DNA of 26,926 nucleotides from a virus. Below are positions 17,461 to 23,308 of the stretch, piece by piece; within the stretch, counting starts at the first letter, position 1, and each line of letters starts with the position of its first letter. The position numbers and the translations under genes were made by a program. The notes beneath the pieces were generated by a model. It was not told the DNA's origin and did not search any database. It saw nothing but the letters and a program-made list of their open reading frames with translations. Location: positions 1 through 26,926 of the IMG/VR virus record IMGVR_UViG_3300046170_000370. One strand, 5' to 3'.

Positions 17461-17713
17461 GTGTCCTCCAAGCTCTTGTTAACCACTGCTTACGCCACGT
17501 TAGGTTCTCGTACACGGCATGTCCTGATACACCTATCTCGTTCTTTGGCTGAAACAAAACCACGATAACGTCATTCTGCTGGCCCATAACGATGGCCTGC
17601 CTCGCCCTACTGGTAGGCCATTCAAAGCGCGCCTCTACATCTTTGATGGTGAATCTTCTTGGGAAGGCCGCGAGGATTTTGTTGATGTCTTCTAAAGCCG
17701 TACCATTAGACAT
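17420..17713 (-). CDS. Small protein with possible winged-helix DNA-binding region
   Basis: A 97-residue protein beginning MSNGTALEDINKILAAFP. Residues 19-45 (RRFTIKDVEARFEWPTSRARQAI) look like a helix-turn-helix or winged-helix segment, followed by two strands (VIVVLFQP). It might regulate or support replication initiation; there is no recognised family. GGAGG nine bases before the ATG supports this start over an upstream in-frame ATG. The C-terminal 41 bases overlap the following gene; it overlaps the short ORF upstream by eight bases. It is in the leftward early operon next to a helicase-loader-like gene. Confidence 0.5.
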   Translation of the reverse strand: MSNGTALEDINKILAAFPRRFTIKDVEARFEWPTSRARQAIVMGQQNDVIVVLFQPKNEIGVSGHAVYENLTWRKQWLTRAWRTHEPDMDSERQQHG

Positions 17714-17795
17714 CGCCCCACACCTCCCGCAACTTGTATGCCTGCGGGATAGCTTCTGGTGTGCGAGTTCGTTTGGCTTCACGGTTGACGGTCAT
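17706..17795 (-). CDS. Very short ORF between loader-like and winged-helix genes
   Basis: Codes for 29 residues (MTVNREAKRTRTPEAIPQAY...). Evidence is modest: it fills the only gap in the operon, ends eight bases into the next gene (GATGTCTAA), and the Arg/Lys-rich composition looks protein-like. The ribosome site is poor (GAGG 11 bases before ATG). An upstream alternative start does not exist in this frame. Could be noncoding. Confidence 0.35.
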   Translation of the reverse strand: MTVNREAKRTRTPEAIPQAYKLREVWGDV

Positions 17796-17838
17796 TAGGT
17801 ATTCGTCCTCTTTCTCATGGTGATCTACGACTTCTGTG

Positions 17839-18168
17839 CTAGGTCACGGGCAAAGCCTGACCCCAGAATTTTGGAATCCAGTATCTCCACGCATCAGCTA
17901 TATGGGGCGGGCAGTCGGTAGTTAATTCTTTAGGGGCTGGCGCTTTGGCTTGGGTGTGCTGGCGCTCTTCTGCCAGCATCTCCAATATCTCAGGCGGTTT
18001 AGGTGCGAACTTCCCTATCTGGAAATAGTTTTTTAGGACGGCCTGCCACTGCACTGAGGTATAACTATTAGAGCGTATGATGCTCTGCCATACCTGTAGC
18101 TGTTGCTTGTCTAGCACCTTTCCGTAAAAGCTAAAGCAGTATTTAAGGGCGAACATTACATCGCCCAT
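17839..18168 (-). CDS. Helicase-loader-like (G39P-type) replication protein
   Basis: A 109-residue protein. The N-terminal helices VMFALKYCFSFYGKVLDKQQLQVWQS... and VQWQAVLKNYFQIGKFAPKPPEI resemble phage helicase loader/inhibitor proteins of the G39P type: a tyrosine-phenylalanine helix, a tryptophan helix, and a closing (F)xPxPxEI motif. Such proteins bring host or phage DnaB to the origin. There is no phage helicase in this window, so host DnaB would be the partner. I chose the ATG at 18168, four bases after the stop of the upstream gene, over GTG 18183, which lies inside that gene; a GGAG stands right against the ATG, so re-initiation is likely. Low-level similarity only. Confidence 0.45.
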   Translation of the reverse strand: MGDVMFALKYCFSFYGKVLDKQQLQVWQSIIRSNSYTSVQWQAVLKNYFQIGKFAPKPPEILEMLAEERQHTQAKAPAPKELTTDCPPHIADAWRYWIPKFWGQALPVT

Positions 18169-18172
18169 CTCC

Positions 18173-18349
18173 TTACTCTGCACGTTCTATTGCATTCGTA
18201 AGTATGTGTTCAAGATCTAGCAACTGCCCGTATTCTACTTGGCCTGATGTCAGGTCAGAAGATGAGCTGGTTGAATTGACTTTGGCAAGCCGCTCTTGAA
18301 CTAAGAGTAGAAGGTGAAATTCTTGGGTCGAGTCAGTGTGAATTGTCAC
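18173..18349 (-). CDS. First leftward early gene, small GTG-start protein
   Basis: A 58-residue protein, MTIHTDSTQEFHLLLLVQER ... EHILTNAIERAE, read from GTG at 18349. GGAGG is placed ten bases before the GTG and there is no other good start. It is the first gene after the divergent control region and its stop leads into the next gene (TAAGGAG-ATG). The position is where a Cro-like or early regulator would sit, but no helix-turn-helix is visible. Function unknown. Confidence 0.5.
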   Translation of the reverse strand: MTIHTDSTQEFHLLLLVQERLAKVNSTSSSSDLTSGQVEYGQLLDLEHILTNAIERAE

Positions 18350-18426
18350 GTTAAATATGCCTCCTGTTACGCTTGCTTACAGCTTACTCTACCTCGGTAA
18401 TAAGCACAAGAGGAATACTGTATGTC

Positions 18427-18476
18427 TGTATACTATTGCTACGCGTCGTTGTAGCGTAGTATTTTGATGCTATGTA
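18427..18476. promoter_or_regulatory. Divergent promoter/operator of the lysis-lysogeny switch
   Basis: An inverted repeat CTACGC-N9-GCGTAG (18439-18459), with a wider dyad TACTA...TAGTA around it, is a good operator candidate for the adjacent Xre protein. A rightward promoter candidate has -35 TTGTAG (18449-18454), spacer 16, and -10 TATGTA (18471-18476), 25 bases before the repressor ATG; the -35 box lies within the repeat. A leftward -10, TATACA (minus strand 18432-18427), has only a weak -35 at GCTACA. Shared binding would let the repressor act on both directions. Confidence 0.55.
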
Positions 18477-18501
18477 ACATTTGTCAAACGAGGATTCACC
18501 C

Positions 18502-18834
18502 ATGAACTACGGCTCGCACTTTCAGCTAAACCTGGATCAATATATGAAGCGCGAGAACATATCGCACAACTCCATCGCAAAAAAGACAGGCGTATCTCAG
18601 AAAACGGTATGGTCTGTTGCAAGCGGGAGGTCAACCCCCACCTTGAACACGGCTCAGATAGTAGCTGATGCAGTAGGCGTTGACGCTAGGGTTTTGCTTG
18701 GCAGTCAATTGACTACAGAACAGGTGGGAAGGTCACAGCGAATAGGTAGAATGCTGGATCAAATCATTGTGCTAAACAATGAGCAGATTGCTACACTAAA
18801 CGGAGTCTTAAAGGCTTTTACTAGCACAGAATAG
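18502..18834 (+). CDS. Xre-family helix-turn-helix repressor
   Basis: A 110-residue protein with a helix-turn-helix domain at about residues 12-62: LDQYMKRENISHNSIAKKTG, VSQKTVWSVASGRSTPTLNT, AQIVADAVGV. Xre-type regulators bind operator dyads as dimers. The C-terminal 40 residues (ERIGRMLDQIIVLNNEQIATLNGVLKAF-like helix) may serve dimerisation; there is no LexA-like protease domain, so RecA-driven self-cleavage is not expected. GAGG lies eight bases before ATG 18502. It faces the leftward early operon across the control region and is followed by a strong terminator. It could be the CI-type repressor or the Cro-type regulator; lacking other candidates I favour repressor. Confidence 0.75.
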   Translation: MNYGSHFQLNLDQYMKRENISHNSIAKKTGVSQKTVWSVASGRSTPTLNTAQIVADAVGVDARVLLGSQLTTEQVGRSQRIGRMLDQIIVLNNEQIATLNGVLKAFTSTE

Positions 18835-18853
18835 CTTGCAATAGCATCATACT

Positions 18854-18887
18854 GCCTGTTAGCATTACGTTAACGGGCTATTTTTTT
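18854..18887 (+). terminator. Rho-independent terminator after the repressor gene
   Basis: GCCTGTTA (18854-18861), nine-base loop, TAACGGGC (18871-18878), then TATTTTTTT. The stem is eight pairs with one G-T. The same GGGC can instead pair with GCCC at 18888-18891 around the T-run, a weak alternative fold. The next ATG follows 23 bases after the T-run. Confidence 0.8.
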
Positions 18888-18910
18888 GCCCATTGTTAGG
18901 ACAAGAAGGA

Positions 18911-19573
18911 ATGAATGCAAAAGCAAACATAGATATACCGCCTGAGATTATTGAAAGGCTCAAGGCGGTAGGCGAGACATCAGCCACTGCGCTGTGGGAT
19001 TGCCACGGTAACTGGATCATTAAGCACAAGGCGCTGGAGAAGATTGCCACCAACGCTGGCATTACTTATTCCGACTGCACCGTGTACCCGCCACAACCTG
19101 GACAGGAACACTTTGCCGTTAGCCTGATCGGTCACCTCGGTGATCGCAGTGAGTGGAGCATTGGCGAGGCATCTCCTAAGAACTCTAAGAATAACTACTA
19201 CTTTGCAATGGCTGAGAAGCGCGCCAAAGACAGGGTGATTCTTAAGTTGCTGGGCCTGCACGCCTACATCTACAGCGAAGAAGAAGCTGATGAGTTTAAA
19301 GAGGCGGCCCCGTCTGGCGATGACTTCTTGCTAGAGCATTCCAATGCTGTGCGCGAGAACATCGAAGATGTGTACCGAATCAAAGAGTGTATCGCTAACG
19401 ATGACATGGAAGGTGCGGCTGGCTACTACGCCGACATGACTCGTGAGGTACAGGTCGCACTGTGGAAAGCCCCCAGTAAGGGTGGTGTATGGACAACCGA
19501 AGAACGCAGGCTAATGTCTGCTGACGGTGAGCTTGCCAAGTTAATTGCCAAGATGAAGAAGGAGAAAGCATGA
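18911..19573 (+). CDS. Putative single-strand annealing recombinase (Rad52/ERF-like)
   Basis: A 220-residue protein. Residues 30-130 contain a pattern found in phage single-strand-annealing proteins of the Rad52/ERF group: a WIIKHKALEKIA strand-helix, a GDRSEWSIGEAS segment, and NNYYFAMAEKRAKDRVILKL followed by (H)AYIYSEEEAD. The helix with MAEKRAxDRxxLKLxG and Ser-Glu-Glu-(E)-A-D is the most diagnostic. The protein would coat and anneal ssDNA in phage recombination and late replication. ATG 18911 is preceded by AGGA at a good distance. Its stop overlaps the next start (GCATGA), so it is coupled to the SSB-tail gene. Related hypotheticals often lie beside SSB-like genes, as here. Confidence 0.55.
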   Translation: MNAKANIDIPPEIIERLKAVGETSATALWDCHGNWIIKHKALEKIATNAGITYSDCTVYPPQPGQEHFAVSLIGHLGDRSEWSIGEASPKNSKNNYYFAMAEKRAKDRVILKLLGLHAYIYSEEEADEFKEAAPSGDDFLLEHSNAVRENIEDVYRIKECIANDDMEGAAGYYADMTREVQVALWKAPSKGGVWTTEERRLMSADGELAKLIAKMKKEKA

Positions 19574-19902
19574 GCGATGATCGCAAACCACTACCGGAGA
19601 CAGGGTTCCGGTGCTATCCGGCTAAGCCTGAGAAGATAACGTGCAACATGGTTATCTTGATTGACGAAATGATTAGTTGGTTGACAGCGGAACGAGCAAG
19701 ACGGAGCCAACATAAAGAAAGACGGCAAGGTCAGGACATCATTACGTCTGACCATGGCAGAAACCACCAAGCAGGACGCCAAGACTATCTCACTCTTTCG
19801 TACGATGACTTTGAACCCAGCAATAAAGGCGGTGGGCATCAACAATCAAGCAATAACGTCACCCCTATGCCACCTGTAGGTGATGGAGACATTCCTTTCT
19901 GA
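19570..19902 (+). CDS. SSB-tail protein, frame probably disrupted three times
   Basis: A 110-residue reading with C-terminal tail PPVGDGDIPF, the hallmark acidic tip with which SSB proteins bind partner enzymes, preceded by Gln/Ser/Gly linker. The upstream part, residues about 38-72 (AERARRSQHKERRQGQDI), is atypical. If single missing Gs are assumed at about 19680 (TGG), 19700 (AAG) and 19783 (AAG), the sequence runs EMISW-VDSGTSK-DGANIKKDGKV... TKQDAK-DYLTLSYDDFEPS, a much more protein-like strand pattern. Three such losses return to the starting frame. Start is coupled to the preceding recombinase by ATGA. Function: single-strand binding or an SSB mimic. The frameshift reading is my inference. 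Confidence 0.5.
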   Translation: MSDDRKPLPETGFRCYPAKPEKITCNMVILIDEMISWLTAERARRSQHKERRQGQDIITSDHGRNHQAGRQDYLTLSYDDFEPSNKGGGHQQSSNNVTPMPPVGDGDIPF

Positions 19903-19928
19903 TCACTCACTCCTCAAGAGTGGACTTT

Positions 19929-19965
19929 AGGGGGGTTCGGTCGAGTCGGCCCCTCTCTTTTTATT
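19929..19965 (+). terminator. Possible terminator after the recombinase-SSB pair
   Basis: AGGGG (19929-19933) can pair with CCCCT (19950-19954), followed by CTCTTTTTATT. The loop of 16 bases is large and the stem short, so this is only plausible. It precedes the DUF4224-like gene by 15 bases. Confidence 0.4.
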
Positions 19966-19980
19966 AACCAGAGGTAAACC

Positions 19981-20187
19981 ATGAGTATTAAAGATAGTTT
20001 TATTCCATATGATGAACTGCTTGAACTCTTTGGGGTTCAGCGGGTCAATGCGCTGTTTCGATGCTTGAAGCAAAACAACATTAGCTTTATTTTAGACAAG
20101 CGTAACAAGCCATTAGTGTTGCGTAGCGCATTGGAAGGAACCGCTAGTGACCAGCCAGAGCAAGAGGAAACAGTCGTCTTTACCTAG
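19981..20187 (+). CDS. DUF4224-like protein adjacent to integrase
   Basis: A 68-residue protein, MSIKDSFIPYDELLELFGVQRVNALFRCLK, then NNISFILDKRNKPLVLRSAL. This is the pattern of small phage proteins (DUF4224 type) that lie just before integrase genes: a start helix, a helix-turn-helix-like segment, then a strand ending (P)LVxR. They may act as excisionase-like or regulatory partners; no activity is proven. AGAGGT precedes the ATG. Its last 41 bases overlap the integrase gene, implying coupled expression. Confidence 0.65.
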   Translation: MSIKDSFIPYDELLELFGVQRVNALFRCLKQNNISFILDKRNKPLVLRSALEGTASDQPEQEETVVFT

Positions 20188-21172
20188 GTATGTTAGCCGT
20201 GACCCACGTTATGGTGTTGTCTATCGCCCTTATTTAGGCAGGGCTAATGGGCAGATCAAGTGGGGCAAGCGGGTTAAGCTCGCATCTCATGGCGCATCTG
20301 ACTCTGAGATCTGGAAAGCCTACGAAGAATTAAAGGGCATTGAAGTACAGCCCTACACAATTAGCTGGCTTTTTTTTAAATACTTTGCGAGCAATAAGTT
20401 TAAGAAGAAAGCGCCTCGCACCCAGCAAGACTACAAGAACTACGCCAAGGCTATTGCCAACCGTGATGTTGGCGGCAAGTTGTTTGGCTCCCTGCCTCTC
20501 GCATCTGTTAAACGTGTCAGTATCCGCACCTATCTAGATACTGCATCTGCTCCTGTTCAAGCTAATCGGCAGATCACCTTCCTAAGTACAGCATGGAACT
20601 GGTTGGCTGAGTTTGATGAAAGCCTGCCTGCTAATCCAGCGCATCGCATCTCAAAGAATGAGGAATCCCCCAGGGATTTATATATTTCTGATGATGTGTA
20701 CCTCAAAGCCCGATCGCTAGCACCTGATTGGCTAGGCATTGCAATGGAGCTTGCTTACTGGTGTCGGGCCAGAAGGGGGGAGGTATTAGCCTTTACCTAT
20801 GATGACTATCAGGATGGTGGTTTGCATGTTCAACGCACAAAGAAATCTCAATCAGAGATCACCGTGTCTCAGCGTGTCACTGAACTAGTGGAGCAGAGCC
20901 TGCATCTCCCTCGCTCAGAGGGCTGTAATCACATCGTGAGAAACGCAAAGGGTCAGCCGGTAACTGAGTCCGGGTTTAATTCAGCGTGGCGTAGGCTTGC
21001 AACCAGGATGGGTGAGGATCACTTTCATTACCATGATTTGAAAGCTAAGGGCGTGTCAGATATGGAGGGTGAGCAGTGGGCAGGGCATCGTAGCAAGAAA
21101 GCGTTGGCTGTGTACCAGCGCAAGGCGCGGCGCATCTCCCCTGATTACGGTTCTCCTGTTACCTCACGATAA
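20147..21172 (+). CDS. int: Tyrosine-type site-specific integrase
   Basis: A 341-residue tyrosine recombinase for integration and excision. The N-terminal part (residues 1-60) should bind arm sites; residues about 75-165 are the core-binding SAM-like domain (TQQDYKNYAKAIANRDVG); the catalytic domain follows. Catalytic residues: R209 in CRARRGE, K232/K233 in the beta-hairpin, H296 in HDLK, H314 in AGH, and nucleophile Y323 in AVY. The position usually occupied by the second arginine is K299 (HDLKAKGVSD). Start is GTG 20147 inside the preceding gene; no better start exists before TISWLFF, and the protein would otherwise lack its arm domain. A tRNA-like core and arm-like repeats follow directly, as expected of an attP region. 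Confidence 0.85.
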   Translation: MTSQSKRKQSSLPRYVSRDPRYGVVYRPYLGRANGQIKWGKRVKLASHGASDSEIWKAYEELKGIEVQPYTISWLFFKYFASNKFKKKAPRTQQDYKNYAKAIANRDVGGKLFGSLPLASVKRVSIRTYLDTASAPVQANRQITFLSTAWNWLAEFDESLPANPAHRISKNEESPRDLYISDDVYLKARSLAPDWLGIAMELAYWCRARRGEVLAFTYDDYQDGGLHVQRTKKSQSEITVSQRVTELVEQSLHLPRSEGCNHIVRNAKGQPVTESGFNSAWRRLATRMGEDHFHYHDLKAKGVSDMEGEQWAGHRSKKALAVYQRKARRISPDYGSPVTSR

Positions 21173-21347
21173 GCTGAGAGTGGCGCGGAATGCAGGAGTC
21201 GAACCTGCGACCTTCGGTTTCGTAGTCAGGTGTTGATGTCTGTAAACCCGCGTGTTTACTGCATCTCCAGCAGGGCAGTGAGGTAACAAGCACAAAAGTA
21301 ATTAGTGTTAGGCCGCAGTAATACTGGGTTAAGGGGTATGAGGTAAC
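21158..21347. repeat. Arm-like repeats flanking the attachment core
   Basis: Three copies of a (G)TGAGGTAAC motif: inverted at 21158-21167 (GTTACCTCAC, at the end of int), direct at 21278-21287 (GTGAGGTAAC), and direct at 21339-21347 (TGAGGTAAC). They lie on both sides of the tRNA-like core, spaced about 110 and 60 bases. This arrangement suits arm-type binding sites for the integrase N-terminal domain. A partial fourth (TTTTACCTTA, about 21354) is doubtful. Confidence 0.6.
21181..21225 (-). other. attP: attP core resembling the 3' half of a tRNA gene, probably tRNA-Arg(ACG)
   Basis: On the minus strand these 45 bases read as the 3' part of a tRNA: anticodon loop CTACGAA (anticodon ACG), 3' anticodon stem ACCGA, variable AGGTC, T-stem GCAGG / CCTGC with loop TTCGACT, acceptor ATTCCGC, then G and CCA. 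The 5' half is missing: the sequence before the anticodon loop neither pairs nor shows a D arm, so this is not a functional tRNA gene. Phages often integrate into the 3' end of tRNA genes and carry this part so that the host gene is restored. It starts nine bases after the int stop. Anticodon identity depends on the match extending to the loop. Confidence 0.8.
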
Positions 21348-21402
21348 GGCTGTTTTACCTTAAAGGTGCTGGCATTTCGCTCCCGGGGGCCAGCTAACCC
21401 GG

Positions 21403-21440
21403 CAAAAGACCTGACCTACACACGGAGGCGATAGGTCAGG
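21403..21440 (-). terminator. Rho-independent terminator of the leftward ParB-like gene
   Basis: On the minus strand: CCTGACCTA (complement of 21432-21440), a 13-base loop, TAGGTCAGG (21410-21418), then TCTTTTGCC. The nine-pair stem is perfect. It lies 18 bases beyond the stop at 21458. The other strand lacks a T-run. It shields the attachment region from leftward transcripts. Confidence 0.8.
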
Positions 21441-21457
21441 CTGGCGAGGGTATGTTA

Positions 21458-22354
21458 TCAGTTAGATACACCAAAGCCGCCGTCTGATTTAATCCGGCGC
21501 TTGAACCCTGTCCAAGTTTTGATGTTCTCTCTTTCGTGCATTACATCCCATGCCAGATTAAAAGCATTGAGCATGGATTCTTTTGCATCTGCGTGGCGAC
21601 CAGTTGTGCCGCCCACTCCAGTTTCTTGCTGAGCCTGCCTTAGTTTCTGGCAGTAGCCAACCGCCCAGCCAGCCGCAATATGCGGAGCGGGATGGGCAAG
21701 CGGGTCAGCTAGGTATCCAAACAGATCAAGCGTTAGCTTGCTGTCGTTCTGATTCCACTGGAAGAAAATGTAATACAACAATGAGACCGGAACAGCCCCC
21801 TGGCATCCTTTGTAGGCTTTGTTGATTAGCCCTTTGTAGGCTTCCCATGTGGTTTTTATGTCCGGTTGATGACTTGCAACCCAATCAAAGATTGCGCCAT
21901 CTGACTCATTGAAAGCACCAGCGTGGGCATAGGGGTTGCCAGTGCCGCGCATCTCCAATGTCTTTTCGTATCGCCATAGCATCTTTGCTGTTACGTTTAA
22001 GACCGAAGGGTCGGGCCACTCTTGAATCACCATGATGTCTTTAAGGTCGCGGGTCTTACCTTGATCTATGAACTGAAACATCTCAGTGTTAATGCCTCGG
22101 CAAACCCAGATTCTTTGTGGTTTATCGGATAGCTGAATGGCATAGAGCCTGTGCTGTCCGTCTATCACCCTGCCTTTGGTGTCAATCTTAATTGTCTCAC
22201 CGGTGTCGGGATGCCAGTTGCCCGCCTTCATATCCTGAGCATATCGCTTCACGAATGATTGCGTTGCACCCCTGTTAACAAAGGATGCGGCTGTGTTTTC
22301 CAGCATCTCCCCTGCTTGCTTTGGGCTGATTGTTTCCGCTTTAAATGAAAGCAT
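21458..22354 (-). CDS. ParB/sulfiredoxin-like domain protein
   Basis: A 298-residue protein. GRVIDGQHRLYAI (residues 61-73) is the signature of the ParB/Srx superfamily (Asp-Gly-x-His-Arg), whose members bind nucleotides or DNA; phage homologues are often labelled ParB-like nuclease. Residues 35-60 (FVKRYAQDMKAGNWHPDTGE) precede it as usual, and the remaining 200 residues are helical with several Trp. Nuclease activity is not established. GGAG lies eight bases before the ATG at 22354; an upstream in-frame ATG has no such site. It is the last gene of the leftward cassette, followed by a strong terminator, and lies next to the attachment site. It could modulate phage DNA or host transcription. 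Confidence 0.65.
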   Translation of the reverse strand: MLSFKAETISPKQAGEMLENTAASFVNRGATQSFVKRYAQDMKAGNWHPDTGETIKIDTKGRVIDGQHRLYAIQLSDKPQRIWVCRGINTEMFQFIDQGKTRDLKDIMVIQEWPDPSVLNVTAKMLWRYEKTLEMRGTGNPYAHAGAFNESDGAIFDWVASHQPDIKTTWEAYKGLINKAYKGCQGAVPVSLLYYIFFQWNQNDSKLTLDLFGYLADPLAHPAPHIAAGWAVGYCQKLRQAQQETGVGGTTGRHADAKESMLNAFNLAWDVMHERENIKTWTGFKRRIKSDGGFGVSN

Positions 22355-22449
22355 AATTGCTTCTCCGTATTGCGGCCTGCGGCTATTGCCTGTGGCCTGT
22401 TGCAACCTAAAGGCTGGTTGCCCACCATCTCTGCGTATGCAGAAATTCT

Positions 22450-22719
22450 TTACGCCATTTCCCTCAGCGTGTTCACAACCTGGGATTTCTTTTCCTGCAT
22501 CTCCGCACGTTCTAAGCCGTTCTTAACTATGATGCTGGCTCGGACATTGGCCTGATACATGGCCCAGTTTTTAAAAGCACAGCGCCGGAGTGTGTCTTTG
22601 CAATCAATCCTGTTATTAACTTTTAGGCGTTGCTCCATCTCTCGGGCGTGTCTTGCATAGTAGGCGGCACGATCCCTGATTAACTGGTGTGCCATCTGCA
22701 TCTCCGTTAGTGCGTCCAT
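22450..22719 (-). CDS. Small helical protein
   Basis: An 89-residue protein starting MDALTEMQMAHQLIRDRAA. It is basic and almost entirely helical (YARHAREMEQRLKVNNRI, AMYQANVRASIIVKNGLERA), with two cysteines. AAAGGAG lies eight bases before this ATG, so I prefer it to ATG 18 bases upstream. No family recognised. A hairpin with T-run lies between it and the zinc-ribbon gene upstream, so it may be expressed at a lower or separate level. Confidence 0.55.
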   Translation of the reverse strand: MDALTEMQMAHQLIRDRAAYYARHAREMEQRLKVNNRIDCKDTLRRCAFKNWAMYQANVRASIIVKNGLERAEMQEKKSQVVNTLREMA

Positions 22720-22741
22720 TGCATCTACTCCTTTCAAAAGT

Positions 22742-22766
22742 AAAACCCCCAGCTAAATAGGGGTGG
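22742..22766 (-). terminator. Possible intra-operon terminator/attenuator
   Basis: On the minus strand CCCC (complement of 22760-22763), loop TATTTAGCT, GGGG (22746-22750), then GTTTTACTTTTG. The stem is short but GC-only. It lies between the zinc-ribbon gene stop (22768) and the ribosome site of the next leftward gene. Confidence 0.5.
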
Positions 22767-22767
22767 G

Positions 22768-22935
22768 TTAGGCGCGGTCCTCGCAATCGATGCACACGCC
22801 GTCATCGTTGATAAATCCAGTTTCTTCTACCTCTCCGCACTCATCGCACTGGTTGAACCCATGCGGAATGTCGTCAGCACTGGGGCAGTGGGGGTGATGC
22901 GAGTTAACGCGCCCGCAATCGCCGCACATCTTCAC
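22768..22935 (-). CDS. Small zinc-ribbon protein
   Basis: A 55-residue protein, MKMCGDCGRVN ... QCDECGEVEE ... VCIDCED, containing three CxxC pairs plus His residues (NSHHPHC), so it should bind one or two zinc ions. GTG 22935 overlaps the preceding stop as GTGA and has GGAGG seven bases upstream; the ATG two codons later is a weaker choice because of spacing. Acidic overall. Small zinc ribbons in phage early regions are often regulators or adapters of host enzymes; nothing more specific can be said. Confidence 0.6.
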   Translation of the reverse strand: MKMCGDCGRVNSHHPHCPSADDIPHGFNQCDECGEVEETGFINDDGVCIDCEDRA

Positions 22936-23129
22936 GCCGCTACCTCCGCATCATCTCGCCGCTGTTCCAGTGTCTCTGCCTCTCCAATAATCTTCTGGCG
23001 GCAGGCTTCGGTAATGTCGCAGGGCAGTAACAGGGTGGGGAAACCACGCAACCAAAGTTGCGCGGCGTGGATTGAATCTGCTCGGTCATCTGCTGAAAGG
23101 TCGGCCCACTCTCTGAAATTAATTTGCAT
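22932..23129 (-). CDS. Small hypothetical protein
   Basis: A 65-residue protein, MQINFREWADLSADDRADSI ... EAETLEQRRDDAEVAA. GGAGG lies nine bases before the ATG and its stop overlaps the GTG of the next gene (GTGA). The acidic helical composition looks real, unlike the overlapping frame which reads as Pro/Cys/Arg-rich. No family recognised. It may be a small acidic regulator or inhibitor. Confidence 0.55.
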   Translation of the reverse strand: MQINFREWADLSADDRADSIHAAQLWLRGFPTLLLPCDITEACRQKIIGEAETLEQRRDDAEVAA

Positions 23130-23308
23130 GGTCGGCCACCTCCGTTTCTGTGTGGTGAAAGCGTGATGTGTTCGGCGTACCGGTAAAGCTGGTCACTGGG
23201 TATGCGGTGAGAGTCACGCCAGCAAACAAACGCACCGTCTGATTGCTCGCTCATCTCGCCGCCGCAGATATCGCAAAGGCATACGACTTTCGTGCTAGTG
23301 CTGGACAC
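22940..23308 (-). CDS. Small zinc-binding protein, 3' end uncertain
   Basis: From GTG 23308 the reading is MSSTSTKVVCLCDICGGEM ... GAFVCWRDSHRIP ... QLYRYAEHI. The CLCDIC...C(W)RDSH arrangement suggests a zinc finger. A run GAGGGGG precedes the GTG and the start overlaps the stop of the upstream frame. In this frame the ORF runs on to 22940, but after about 23150 it lies on top of the 65-residue gene and reads like noncoding sequence. In the +1 frame the sequence HHTETEVADHAN ends with TAA just inside that gene, a better coupling arrangement, so a one-base change near 23150 may have altered the end. The true product is probably about 60 residues. Confidence 0.4.
   Translation of the reverse strand: MSSTSTKVVCLCDICGGEMSEQSDGAFVCWRDSHRIPSDQLYRYAEHITLSPHRNGGGRPCKLISESGPTFQQMTEQIQSTPRNFGCVVSPPCYCPATLPKPAARRLLERQRHWNSGEMMRR

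Noticed and set aside
21181-21225. Functional tRNA gene
   Set aside because: Only the 3' half is present; no D arm or matching 5' acceptor and anticodon strands.
21368-21394. GCTGGC...GCCAGC inverted repeat as rightward integrase terminator
   Set aside because: No T-run follows on the plus strand; it may only be a DNA-level feature of the attP region.
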